Assembly: GCF_030486595.1 (NCBI RefSeq)
Contig: NZ_JAUJZH010000018.1
Location: 99,146 to 163,145, forward strand
Length of the DNA stretch: 64,000 nucleotides
Reading direction: 5' to 3'
DNA from: Variovorax ginsengisoli
Lineage (GTDB): Bacteria; Pseudomonadota; Gammaproteobacteria; Burkholderiales; Burkholderiaceae_C
Positions 8,110 through 16,337 of this stretch are shown in pieces. The position numbers and the translations under genes were made by a program. The notes beneath the pieces are model-generated. The model made no database searches and had not been told where the DNA came from. It worked only from the letters and a program-made list of their open reading frames with translations. Every line of letters starts with the position of its first letter. The stretch's first letter is position 1.

Positions 8110-9387
8110 TCAGATCTCCGCGTTGAGGATCCGGCGGCGGAATGGACGCACCAGCCGGTGCAGTACCCCGACCTGTTCGGCGGTGTCCGCGTAGCCGAGC
8201 AACTGGCCTGCCGCGCGCAGCATGAAAGGCGGGTTCCTAGCCTTGCCGCGGGAGATGAGCCGCACGTTGGTGCCCGCCGCCAGCGCCATCCCGGCCTCGA
8301 TGCAACTGTTGACGTTGTCGTCCGTGATGTCGGCCATGACCAGGAATGCGTTGCAGATCTTCGCCATGATCGCCGCGTGCAGCGACTCGCTCTGGATCTC
8401 GTTGCCGATGACGACGGGCATGCCGCCGACCTGCTCGACCAGGCGTCGCATCGCGCCGCCCGCCGCCGCCGCAGGCGAATCGAGGTCCAGCGCCCAGAAG
8501 ATGTACTGCGGCGCCGGTGGGGTCACCCAATCGTCCCAGAGCCCGGCGAGCGCGGCGGTGACGGCCTCCGGGCAGGCGGTCGCATCGGTATTCATCCGCA
8601 GCCAGTGGCTGTCCGGCCCGTCGCCGCGCGACACCCTCGGATCCGCTACGACGACCGAAGGCAGGCCCAGCGAAGCCGCGATGTCCATCTCGCGCAGGAA
8701 GTACTTGTAGGGGCCCGAGTCCCGGCGGACCTCGCCCGGGTCCTGCCGGTACGGGACGATGCCCACGAAGGCGCCGCAACTCGCGATGATCCGCTCGACC
8801 CGGTCGCCGTCGCCGAAGCCCTGCTGGTCCTTGGCGTCACCGACCAGCCGCAGGCCCTGCGCCACCAGTTCCGAGCACACCGCCGCGGCGCTGGACTTGT
8901 CGGCAGCCTGCCAGGAACAGCTGACATAGACGTCCCGGGCGCCGGCCGGACTCGGCAGCTTGGCGGAGGGATAGAGTGCGGATATCAGGGCGAGCGCCAT
9001 CGGCGCATCGAGGTCCGGCCCGGTGGCATCGATCCAGGTGATGCCCCGCATGAAGTTCTTCACATCGGCGTTCGCGAGGCGAAGCGCGACGACGCGGAAT
9101 CCCTCGACGTTCGCGCGCTCGTCCATGGCACAGTTGTATTCGGCGGTGACCCAGCCTTTGTTGAGCGACTCCTCGGAGGCGACCAGCAGGATCCCGCGGC
9201 AACGCCCGATGGCGAGTCCCAGGTCCGTCGCCAGCAAGGAACCACCAGGCAGCTGGACCTCGTCGTGCCAGACCTTGAGCCCCGCATGCTCGGTCAGCCA
9301 TCGGTACAACTGCCGGACAAAGACCTGGTCCTTGTGGGCGTAGCTCAGGAAGACATCGAAATCGCGCTTGTTCAGTGGAAGCGACAT
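8110..9387 (-). CDS. Three-domain TIR / TIR-like / deoxyribosyltransferase-like protein
   Basis: The 425-residue protein starts with a TIR domain (about 8-125: FDVFLSYAHKD, then GWVTAEYN with Glu83 at the usual catalytic position). A second Rossmann-like unit (about 150-290) begins RDVYVSCSW and resembles a degenerate TIR. The third (about 295-415) carries ADITDDNVNSCIEAGMALA, the D-x5-N-x6-G pattern of nucleoside deoxyribosyltransferase-like and TIR-like nucleotide-binding proteins. Bacterial TIR domains typically cleave NAD+ or make signalling nucleotides in anti-phage defence. The start was chosen at the ATG preceded by AGGGG; a TTG 24 bases upstream is possible. It is the last gene of a three-gene minus-strand set with a RyR protein. 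The defence role is inference. Confidence 0.85.
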   Translation of the reverse strand: MSLPLNKRDFDVFLSYAHKDQVFVRQLYRWLTEHAGLKVWHDEVQLPGGSLLATDLGLAIGRCRGILLVASEESLNKGWVTAEYNCAMDERANVEGFRVVALRLANADVKNFMRGITWIDATGPDLDAPMALALISALYPSAKLPSPAGARDVYVSCSWQAADKSSAAAVCSELVAQGLRLVGDAKDQQGFGDGDRVERIIASCGAFVGIVPYRQDPGEVRRDSGPYKYFLREMDIAASLGLPSVVVADPRVSRGDGPDSHWLRMNTDATACPEAVTAALAGLWDDWVTPPAPQYIFWALDLDSPAAAAGGAMRRLVEQVGGMPVVIGNEIQSESLHAAIMAKICNAFLVMADITDDNVNSCIEAGMALAAGTNVRLISRGKARNPPFMLRAAGQLLGYADTAEQVGVLHRLVRPFRRRILNAEI

Positions 9388-9439
9388 GAGCGGCCCCTGG
9401 CTGGTCTGCAAGAAGGCATGCTAGGTCCAAATGGCGGAT

Positions 9440-9652
9440 TCAGCCATCCAGCCCGAGCCGCTCGATCGCTGCGTAGACCGCGCGCACGGTGCTGCGGTCG
9501 AGCTCCTTGGCCAGTTCCGAAAGCTCGCCGTAGGGAACCATGAGCTCATCGCCGCGCTCGTCCTTGCGGGACGTCACGCCCTGGGAACGCTTGGTTTCCA
9601 TCCAGGCGGAATGGACTTCCGCGGCGACAAGCTCGATGTCCGGCAGTTTCAT
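9440..9652 (-). CDS. Stand-alone RyR-domain protein
   Basis: The 70-residue product matches a single bacterial RyR repeat: an N-terminal helix (ELVAAEVHSAWMETKRSQG) and the signature VPYGELSELAKELDR followed by TVRAVYAAIERLG. RyR domains are named after ryanodine receptors. In bacteria they have been linked by comparative genomics to nucleotide-based conflict systems, where they are thought to bind ligands. The ATG start has only a weak ribosome site; an upstream GTG or longer N-terminus is possible. It lies 52 bp upstream of the TIR gene on the same strand, so the two are probably co-transcribed and work together. Confidence 0.75.
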   Translation of the reverse strand: MKLPDIELVAAEVHSAWMETKRSQGVTSRKDERGDELMVPYGELSELAKELDRSTVRAVYAAIERLGLDG

Positions 9653-9725
9653 TCCGTGGCCCGCTTCAAGTGCAAGTTTGCCGGACTTGGAGGCAACCGG
9701 CAGCGCACCGACGCGGACTGAACGG

Positions 9726-9968
9726 CTAGCAGTTGTGAAGATGCCCGCCGTGCAGCGCCACGTGCCGCACGTAGTTTCGCCATGCTTCCTGGGCTGCGCG
9801 GGCGCTGGCTTTCGCCGTTTCGATGGTCTGGTCCGGGGACGCGACATCGTCGTATTTCAGGAACACCCTCAAGGCTTCATCGGCTGCCTGCTTCGCCCTT
9901 CTCGCCGCAGCATCCGCCTTCATCGCCGTCGCCCTGAGTTGGGCAGCATCGTCGCCAAGCGCTTCCAT
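9726..9968 (-). CDS. Small Ala-rich helical protein upstream of RyR-TIR genes
   Basis: I do not recognise this protein. It is 80 residues, almost wholly predicted helical and Ala-rich (ATAMKADAAARRAKQAADEA), and could form a coiled coil. The start was chosen at the ATG 5 bases after GGAGG. It has no signal peptide and ends with His/Cys residues (HVALHGGHLHNC). It is the first gene of the minus-strand set, 73 bp before the RyR gene. It may be a third component of the RyR-TIR module or an unrelated neighbour. A perfect palindrome TTACATGTAA lies about 30 bp upstream. Confidence 0.55.
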   Translation of the reverse strand: MEALGDDAAQLRATAMKADAAARRAKQAADEALRVFLKYDDVASPDQTIETAKASARAAQEAWRNYVRHVALHGGHLHNC

Positions 9969-10115
9969 ATGCACCTCCATGTACGAATTAGGTTCTCATT
10001 ACATGTAACGCACTGTACGTGTGTCGCAAAATGTGAGAAGACCACGGAAGAGATAGGCGGGACGGAATACGCGGGCAGCGCGGCCGACGCCCACGCGCCG
10101 AGGTGCAGGCGCCGA

Positions 10116-11072
10116 TCAGCTCGGCAGCAGCACTTTGTCGATGACGTGCACGACGCCATTGGTGTTGAAGATGTCGGTGGCCGCGATCCCACTGCTGCGG
10201 CCGCGCTGATCGATGACCTGGAGGCTGCCGTTGACAACGATCGTCTGCCCCTGAACGGTGGCGACGGGCGTGTTGAGTGGAATCTCGGCCTTCAGCACGC
10301 GAGCCGGCAGCACGTGGTAGGTGAGCACCTTGGCCAGCAGCGCGGTATCCGCAAGCAGCGCATCCTTCGTCAGGCCAAGTTCGGCCAGCAGTGCGACGAA
10401 GGCGTTGTTGGTCGGCGCGAAGACCGTGTAGGGCCCCGGACCCTTGAGCGTCTCGACGAGGCCCGCGGCCACCACGGCCTCGACCAGTATGCTGAGGCTG
10501 GGCGTCGCCTGGGCCGTCTGCACGATGTCCTGGTTGGCCGGCAGCAGCACCCGATCGACCGTGTGCATGACACCGTTCAGTGCCGCGCCATCGGTGCTGA
10601 TCACGTTGGTCACACGATTGCGGCCGTCGGTGACCTTCAAGGCGGAACCCTCGGCCTCGATCTTGAAGAAGCCACCGGCCAGAGGCACGATGGCTTTGCC
10701 GAGGGGGATGTCCGACTTGCGCACCGTGCCGGACAGCACGTGGTACTTCAGCACTGTGGTGAGCAGAGGCTTGTTGGCAAGCAGGGCGTCCTTGGTCAGG
10801 CCGAGCTCCCTCAAGAGCGCGCTGAAGGCATCGTTGGTTGGCGCGAAGACCGTGTAGGGCCCAGACCCCTGGAGCGTGGCATTCAGGTCTGCGGCATTGA
10901 CCGCCTCGACGAAGACGCTGAGCTCCGGCTTGCCCTGCGCCGACTGAACCACGTTCGGAACGAGTGGCACGAATCCCCCGCCACCCCCTCCACCGCAAGC
11001 TGGAAGCAAGGCGGTCGCGCCTAGCGCAGCGACCGAGAGGACCAAGTGACGGCGTGGCAGCACAGACTTCAT
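10116..11072 (-). CDS. Lipoprotein with two fasciclin (FAS1) domains
   Basis: The 318-residue protein begins with a lipoprotein signal peptide (MKSVLPRRHLVLSVAALG, lipobox LLPAC with Cys26) followed by a glycine linker. Two FAS1 domains follow (about 38-175 and 180-316). Both contain the H1 motif (PYTVFAPTNDAF, PYTVFAPTNNAF) and the H2-type VLKYHVLSG / VLTYHVLPA and HTVDRVLLPA / HVIDKVLLPS. FAS1 domains act in adhesion to surfaces or matrices. The two copies are close in sequence, pointing to internal duplication. AAGGAG lies 8 bases before the start. The gene is monocistronic, and the substrate-binding protein gene is divergent. Confidence 0.95.
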   Translation of the reverse strand: MKSVLPRRHLVLSVAALGATALLPACGGGGGGGFVPLVPNVVQSAQGKPELSVFVEAVNAADLNATLQGSGPYTVFAPTNDAFSALLRELGLTKDALLANKPLLTTVLKYHVLSGTVRKSDIPLGKAIVPLAGGFFKIEAEGSALKVTDGRNRVTNVISTDGAALNGVMHTVDRVLLPANQDIVQTAQATPSLSILVEAVVAAGLVETLKGPGPYTVFAPTNNAFVALLAELGLTKDALLADTALLAKVLTYHVLPARVLKAEIPLNTPVATVQGQTIVVNGSLQVIDQRGRSSGIAATDIFNTNGVVHVIDKVLLPS

Positions 11073-11374
11073 GGCATGGGCTCCTTCTGGGGTTGATCGA
11101 ACGGACGCGGTGACCACTGACGCCGTGCTGTTACGGGAGGGGATGCCGACGTGGATCACACTGCGGCGCGGCAGGGCGTGTAACAGTTGGCAGCGCCGTG
11201 AGCGGCCACGGAAAGCTGGAGAATCCCACCCATGCGAACCGATCGATCCATGTCTCTCGCAGGTCCTTGATCTGTTCCATGCCGATGCGATGTCCGCCAT
11301 CCACCAGCACCTCTCCAGCACGCTGCGCAATTTCGAGAGAATCAGCAACATCCTCAAGACCTAGGCCCGCCCTC
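11073..11374. other. Divergent intergenic region
   Basis: This 302-bp stretch separates the FAS1 lipoprotein gene and the substrate-binding protein gene and should hold both promoters. I see no convincing -35/-10 pair. Short frames on both strands (for example one ending DLFHADAMSAIHQHLSSTLR on the plus strand) show no recognisable product. Confidence 0.4.
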
Positions 11375-12127
11375 ATGACCATCGATTCCGCCATCGTCCA
11401 GGCATTCACTCCGAAGGGCGTTCTGCGCGCCTCGATCAACCTGGGAAATCCGATCCTCGCGAACGCGGACAAGGCGACCGGAGCGCCGGGCGGCGTCTCG
11501 ATCGATCTGGCCCGCGCTTTTGCCGAGCGATTGGGGGTCGGGCTCGAACTGGTGATATTCGACGCTGCCGGCAAGTCGGTCGAAGCCGTTGCCAATGAGC
11601 AGGCCGACATCGGCTTCTTCGCCATCGATCCCGTGCGCGGCGCCCAGATCGCGTTCACCGAGGCCTATGTGCTGATCGAAGGCAGCTATCTCGTTCGCGA
11701 GGGTTCGCCATTGCGGCAGAACGAGGAAGTCGATCGCGAAGGACTGCGGGTGACGGTGGGCAAGGGCAGTGCCTTTGACCTTTTCCTGACGCGCGAACTC
11801 AAGAACGCCAGCATCGTGCGGGCGCCGACTTCGCCCACCGTCGTGCAGACATTCCTGGAACAGAACCTGGATGTGGCGGCCGGCGTCAAGCAGCAACTGG
11901 AAGCGGACAGCCGCGCGCAGAAGGGCTTGCGGCTGTTGCCGGGCCGCTTCATGGTGATCCGGCAGGCGATGGGAACGCCCAAGAGCCGAGGCGCAGCGGC
12001 GGCTCGGGAACTCAGTCTCTTCGTGGAAGAGATGAAGACCTCGGGCTTCGTGGCCGATGCGCTGCGCCGGCATCACATCGAAGGCGCATCGGTGGCGCCG
12101 GTCACCGGTGAAGTGGCCTCGCGCTGA
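11375..12127 (+). CDS. Family 3 substrate-binding-like protein without a signal peptide
   Basis: The 250-residue product is a periplasmic-binding-protein type II fold of the amino-acid (SBP_bac_3) kind: GVSIDLARAFAERLGVGLELV, then EQADIGFFAIDPVRGAQIAFTEAY cut here into its motif halves ADIGFFAIDP and RGAQIAFTEAY. Normally such proteins are exported ABC-transporter receptors. Here the sequence starts MTIDSAIVQAFTPKG with no hydrophobic leader, and the upstream DNA does not encode one in frame. No permease or ATPase gene is adjacent. It may be a cytoplasmic binding protein or enzyme-like relative, common in Burkholderiales. It is followed 21 bp later by a marC-type gene. Confidence 0.85.
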   Translation: MTIDSAIVQAFTPKGVLRASINLGNPILANADKATGAPGGVSIDLARAFAERLGVGLELVIFDAAGKSVEAVANEQADIGFFAIDPVRGAQIAFTEAYVLIEGSYLVREGSPLRQNEEVDREGLRVTVGKGSAFDLFLTRELKNASIVRAPTSPTVVQTFLEQNLDVAAGVKQQLEADSRAQKGLRLLPGRFMVIRQAMGTPKSRGAAAARELSLFVEEMKTSGFVADALRRHHIEGASVAPVTGEVASR

Positions 12128-12148
12128 CTCGGGAGTTCGACACCTCCC

Positions 12149-12811
12149 ATGGCTGCCGACCTCCAATTCCTCGTCCATCTGGTTTTCATCAGCGCCGTTG
12201 CGCTTTTCCCGGTGGTCAATCCGGTCGGCACCGCCTTCGTGGTCATGCCCTATCTGTCCAGCCTCGACGACGCGGGCAAGCGACGCGCGGTGCGCCTCAT
12301 CACGCTCTACGCGTTCTGCGTGTGCACGATCACACTCCTGGTCGGGCACTGGATCCTCAGCCTCTTCGGGCTGTCCATCCCGGTGGTGCAACTGGCGGGC
12401 GGAATCATCATCTGCCGTTCCGGATGGGAGCTGCTGGGCGCGGGGGTTGCGCGGCGCGATGCAAGCGGCGGCGACGTGGCGTCCGCCCAGCAGCGGGACA
12501 TCGAGGACCAGTTGTTCTTTCCGCTGACTTTTCCGCTCACCACGGGCGCGGGAACCATCTCGGTGCTGCTCACCTTGAGTGCGCATGGCGCGAACGCCGA
12601 TCTCGGGCGGCAATTGCTGAACATGGGTGCGATCGAGGCCGCGGTCGTCCTCATGTGCGCGCTGGTCTATGTCTTCTACCTGAACACGCAGCGCATCCAG
12701 CGCTACCTCGGCGCTCGGGGCGAAGTGATCTTCAATCGCCTGATCGCTTTTTTCATTTTCTGTGTCGGCCTTCAGATCGCCTCGTCGGGCGTGAAGGCGC
12801 TGTTCCAGTGA
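12149..12811 (+). CDS. MarC-family integral membrane protein
   Basis: The 220-residue protein has six predicted membrane helices and the family motifs FPVVNPVGTAF near the start and FPLTTGAGTISVLLTL in the middle. The MarC/UPF0056 family has no firmly established substrate, and its early link to multiple antibiotic resistance was not upheld. The start MAADLQFLVHLV fits the family. The short distance from the upstream substrate-binding-protein gene suggests co-transcription. The length is normal for the family. Confidence 0.93.
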   Translation: MAADLQFLVHLVFISAVALFPVVNPVGTAFVVMPYLSSLDDAGKRRAVRLITLYAFCVCTITLLVGHWILSLFGLSIPVVQLAGGIIICRSGWELLGAGVARRDASGGDVASAQQRDIEDQLFFPLTFPLTTGAGTISVLLTLSAHGANADLGRQLLNMGAIEAAVVLMCALVYVFYLNTQRIQRYLGARGEVIFNRLIAFFIFCVGLQIASSGVKALFQ

Positions 12812-12999
12812 GCCCCGCTGGCATGGCATGTCGATGGACTGGACAGTAGCGTCAGCTAGGGGGCTGTGATCGCGGTCACCGGCGCCGTCCGGGGATGGTC
12901 TGCCCCTATGGCGTCGGAATCCCAAGCTCCCATAATTTCTGCAGCCCGGACCTTGGCGCCCGGGCCGACACGCGGACTTCAACTCTGTTCGGAGGAAAT

Positions 13000-13062
13000 A
13001 TGTCCAGACGCATGACCTGGCCACCACGCGACGGCGATCCGCTGCACTTCGCGGTGAACTGA
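13000..13062 (+). CDS. Possible 20-residue micro-ORF with strong ribosome site
   Basis: ATG is preceded by GGAGGAAAT, one of the strongest ribosome sites in the area. It opens a frame of 20 codons (MSRRMTWPPRDGDPLHFAVN) ending 55 bp before the isoaspartyl methyltransferase start. A CATAAT element about 70 bp upstream could be a -10 box. It may be a leader peptide or the remnant of a gene start. The intergenic DNA from 12812 otherwise shows nothing clear. Confidence 0.3.
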   Translation: MSRRMTWPPRDGDPLHFAVN

Positions 13063-13117
13063 GCCTCGGGCGCCTCGGCCGGCAGTGCGGCCCGGCGCCC
13101 CGAACCGGACAAGCGCG

Positions 13118-13855
13118 ATGATCACGCCGAAGGTCCGTGCCATGGCTGCGGCGCTTCTCCTGGCGGCGGCAGGAGCCCAGGTCGCGGGCGCCGCGGATTT
13201 CGCCGTCGAGCGCCGGCGCATGACGCAGGAGATCGAGGCGCTGGCGCGCCAGACCGGCGCCGAGACCGGCCGGCCGGCCTTCGACGCCCGCGTGATGACC
13301 GCGATGGACACGGTGCCACGGCACGAGTTTGTGCCCGCGGAGCAGATCGACGTCGCGTATGCGAACCGGCCGGTGCCGATCGGCCATGGGCAGACCATCT
13401 CGCAGCCCTACATCGTGGCCCTCATGACGGACCTGGCCAAGGCCCAACCCGGCCACAAGGTGCTCGAGGTGGGAACCGGCTCGGGCTACCAGGCGGCGGT
13501 GATGGCGCAGCTGGCCCGCGAGGTCTACAGCATCGAGATCGTCGAGCCGCTCGGGCAGCAGGCCAAGCGGCGCCTGGGGCAACTGGGCTACGGCAATGTC
13601 CAGGTGCGGCTGGGCGACGGCTACCACGGCTGGGAGGAACATGCGCCCTTCGACGCCATCCTCGTGACCGCCGCGGCCAGCCACATCCCGCCGCCGCTGA
13701 TTCGCCAGCTCAAGCCCGGGGGCCGGATGGTGATCCCGGTGGGCGCGGCGTTCATGGTGCAGCAACTGATGCTGATCGAGAAGAAGCCGGACGGAACGGT
13801 ATCGACGCGCCAGATCCTGCCGGTGGCCTTCGTTCCGCTCACCGGCGGGCGCTGA
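13118..13855 (+). CDS. pcm: Exported protein-L-isoaspartate O-methyltransferase
   Basis: The 245-residue protein begins with a signal peptide (MITPKVRAMAAALLLAAAGA, predicted cleavage after GAA-like residues) and continues as a PCMT domain. It has the isoaspartyl-specific region PIGHGQTISQPYIVALM, SAM motif I VLEVGTGSGYQAAVMA and LKPGGRMVIPVG. The enzyme methylates L-isoaspartyl residues to start repair of aged proteins. Most bacterial Pcm proteins are cytoplasmic; the leader here points to the periplasm, where SAM supply is not obvious. A GTG 33 bases upstream is an alternative start. It lies 13 bp from the next gene, a membrane protein with its own SAM-type fold, suggesting a transcription unit. 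Confidence 0.9.
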   Translation: MITPKVRAMAAALLLAAAGAQVAGAADFAVERRRMTQEIEALARQTGAETGRPAFDARVMTAMDTVPRHEFVPAEQIDVAYANRPVPIGHGQTISQPYIVALMTDLAKAQPGHKVLEVGTGSGYQAAVMAQLAREVYSIEIVEPLGQQAKRRLGQLGYGNVQVRLGDGYHGWEEHAPFDAILVTAAASHIPPPLIRQLKPGGRMVIPVGAAFMVQQLMLIEKKPDGTVSTRQILPVAFVPLTGGR

Positions 13856-13868
13856 GCCCGGAGCGTCG

Positions 13869-16307
13869 ATGGCCCCCGCGCCGCTGATCGCCGTGGCCCT
13901 GGTGTCGGCGGCGGCGCTGGCCTACGAGATCCTGCTGATGCGGCTGTTCTCGGTCATCCTGTGGCACCACTTCGCCTACATGATCATCAGCCTCGCGCTG
14001 CTCGGCTGGGGGGCCAGCGGCGCGCTGCTGACCCTCGCGCAAGCCGCCGTGCGGAAGCATTTCGCGCCGCTCTTCTGTGCCGCCGCCTCGGGCTTCGGGC
14101 TCGGGGCGATCGCCTGCTTCATGCTGGCGCAGCGGGTACCGTTCAATCCGCTGGAGTTGTTCTGGGACCCGCGCCAGCCGGGTTGGCTGCTGGCGGTCTA
14201 CCTGCTGCTCCTGCTGCCCTTCCTGTGCGCCGGCGCCTGCGTCTGCATGACCCTGTCGCGCTTTCGCGGCCAGGTGTCGCGCATCTACAGCGTCGACATC
14301 CTCGGCGCCGGCGCGGGGAGCCTGGGCATCGTGGCGCTGCTGTTCGTGCTGTCGCCGGCCGACGCGCTGCAACTGATCGGCGCGCTCGGCTGCGTCGCGG
14401 CGGCAGTCGGCTGGATCGAATGCGGCGGTCGCCGGCGCTGGCCGGCGCTGGCGCTGCTGGCGCTGGCGGGCGTGCCCTTGGTGCTGCCCTCGGAATGGAT
14501 GGCGCCCGCGATGTCGCCCTACAAGGAGCTGTCGCAGACCCTGCGAATTCCGGGCGCGCGGGTGGTGGCGCAGCGATCGAGCCCCCTGGGCCTCGTCAGC
14601 GTGGTCGAGAGCCCGCGCATCCCGCTGCGTCATGCACCGGGCCTGAGCCTCACCGCATCGACCGAGCCGCCGCCGCAATGGGGCGTGTTCACCGATGGCG
14701 AGGGGCTCAATGCATTGACCCGTTTCGACGGCCGGCGCGGCACCCTGGCCCATCTGGACCAGATCAGCTCGGCGTTGCCCTATCACCTGCTTCGCGCGCC
14801 GCACGTGCTGGTGCTGGGCGCCGGCGCCGGGCAGGACGTGCTGCAGGCGCACTATCACGGCGCGCGCCGCATCGATGCAGTGGAGCTGAACCCGCAGATC
14901 GTCGAGCTGGTGCGGGGCCCGTTCGCGGCCGCGGCGGGGGGCGTCTATGGGCCGATGGCGCATGTCCACGTGGCCGAGGCGCGCGGCTTCATCGCGGCCA
15001 GCCGGCAGCGCTACGACCTGATCCAGGTCGCTCTGCTCGATTCCTTCAGCGCGTCGTCGGCCGGTCTCTACGCACTGGCCGAAAACTATCTCTACACGGT
15101 CGAGGCCTTGCAGGACGACCTGCGCCACCTGCAGCCCGGAGGCCTGCTCGCGGTCACGCGCTGGGTCACGCTGCCTGCGCGCGATGCACTCAAGCTTTTC
15201 GCCGCCGCGGTGGTGGCCCTGGAGCGATCGGGTGTCGGCGACCCCGCTTCCCGGCTGGCATTGATACGAAGCTGGAAGACCACCACGCTGCTGGTCAAGA
15301 ACGGCGCGCTGACCCCGGATGACATCGCGGCCATCAAGGCCTTCTGTGTCACCCGCTCCTTCGACCTGGCCTTCTACCCCGGCATGCGGCAGGGCGAAGC
15401 GAATCGTTTCAACGTGGTCGAGGGGCCGGACCTGTTCGACGGGGCGCAGGCGCTGCTCGGTCCGGGGCGCGGCGAATTCATGGCGCGCTACAAGTTCCAC
15501 ATCGAGCCGGCCACCGACGACAAGCCGCACTTCTTCCACTTCTTCAAGTGGCGCTCGCTGCCCGAACTGCTGGCCTTGAAGGAGCAGGGCGGCCTGCCGC
15601 TGCTCGAATGGGGCTACCCGGTGCTCGTCGCCACGCTGGTCCAGGCGCTGGTCGCGAGCCTGCTGCTGATCGGGCTGCCGCTGGCATGGGTCGCGCGTTC
15701 CGGCGCGCTGCGCGCAGTGAGCACAACGCCCGGCGTGTCACGCGGGCGCGTGCTGGTCTACTTCCTCGCGATCGGGTTCGGCTTCATGTTCATCGAGATC
15801 GCGTTCATCCAGAAGTTCGTGCTGTTCCTGAGCCATCCGCTGTACGCGATCGCCGGCGTGCTGTTCGCGTTCCTGCTCTTCGCCGGTATCGGCAGCGGCG
15901 TGTCGGGTCGGCTCAAGGGATGCCCGGTGGTGGCGGTGGCGGGCGGCATCGCGGTGTCGGCGGCGCTCTGCCTGCTCGTGCTGCCTTGGCTCTTCGAGCA
16001 CGCGATGGGCTTGCCGGATGCGGCGCGGATCCTGATCGCGGTGACCCTCATCGCCCCGCTGGCCTTCTTCATGGGCATGCCTTTCCCGCTGGGCCTGGCC
16101 CGGGTGGAAGCGGCCGAAGCCCGGCTCGTTCCCTGGGCCTGGGGCATCAACGGCTGCGCCTCGGTCACGGCCGCGGTGCTGGCCACGCTGCTCGCGATCC
16201 ACATCGGCTTCACCGCCGTGGTCGTCGCGGCGCTGCTGCTGTATGGCGTGGCGGCCGCGGCGCTTCCCGGCGGGCTTGACAGCGCATCGGCCTTCGCCGA
16301 AGGATGA
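13869..16307 (+). CDS. Membrane-embedded spermidine-synthase-like protein
   Basis: The 812-residue protein has an N-terminal block of about six membrane helices (1-195), a soluble spermidine-synthase-like Rossmann domain (about 290-440) and a C-terminal block of about seven helices (580-800). The nucleotide-binding loop reads VLVLGAGAGQDVLQAH, followed by the acidic strand end RIDAVELNPQIVELV; ATDDKPHFFHFF ends the soluble part. The synthase fold transfers aminopropyl groups or is reused as a methyltransferase-like module; the substrate is unknown. Membrane-flanked versions are widespread but poorly characterised. It sits between an exported isoaspartyl methyltransferase and an alpha/beta hydrolase, all on one strand. 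Confidence 0.88.
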   Translation: MAPAPLIAVALVSAAALAYEILLMRLFSVILWHHFAYMIISLALLGWGASGALLTLAQAAVRKHFAPLFCAAASGFGLGAIACFMLAQRVPFNPLELFWDPRQPGWLLAVYLLLLLPFLCAGACVCMTLSRFRGQVSRIYSVDILGAGAGSLGIVALLFVLSPADALQLIGALGCVAAAVGWIECGGRRRWPALALLALAGVPLVLPSEWMAPAMSPYKELSQTLRIPGARVVAQRSSPLGLVSVVESPRIPLRHAPGLSLTASTEPPPQWGVFTDGEGLNALTRFDGRRGTLAHLDQISSALPYHLLRAPHVLVLGAGAGQDVLQAHYHGARRIDAVELNPQIVELVRGPFAAAAGGVYGPMAHVHVAEARGFIAASRQRYDLIQVALLDSFSASSAGLYALAENYLYTVEALQDDLRHLQPGGLLAVTRWVTLPARDALKLFAAAVVALERSGVGDPASRLALIRSWKTTTLLVKNGALTPDDIAAIKAFCVTRSFDLAFYPGMRQGEANRFNVVEGPDLFDGAQALLGPGRGEFMARYKFHIEPATDDKPHFFHFFKWRSLPELLALKEQGGLPLLEWGYPVLVATLVQALVASLLLIGLPLAWVARSGALRAVSTTPGVSRGRVLVYFLAIGFGFMFIEIAFIQKFVLFLSHPLYAIAGVLFAFLLFAGIGSGVSGRLKGCPVVAVAGGIAVSAALCLLVLPWLFEHAMGLPDAARILIAVTLIAPLAFFMGMPFPLGLARVEAAEARLVPWAWGINGCASVTAAVLATLLAIHIGFTAVVVAALLLYGVAAAALPGGLDSASAFAEG

Positions 16308-16337
16308 TCGATCGTCGAAGCGCCTTGACCCAAGAGG

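Noticed and set aside
9999..10008. Perfect palindrome TTACATGTAA upstream of the small helical gene
   Set aside because: It is a possible operator, but a 10-bp palindrome alone is weak evidence and no second copy or regulator gene is near.
11354..13765. 803-codon minus-strand frame across the substrate-binding, MarC and Pcm genes
   Set aside because: It spans three recognisable plus-strand genes and has no domain of its own.
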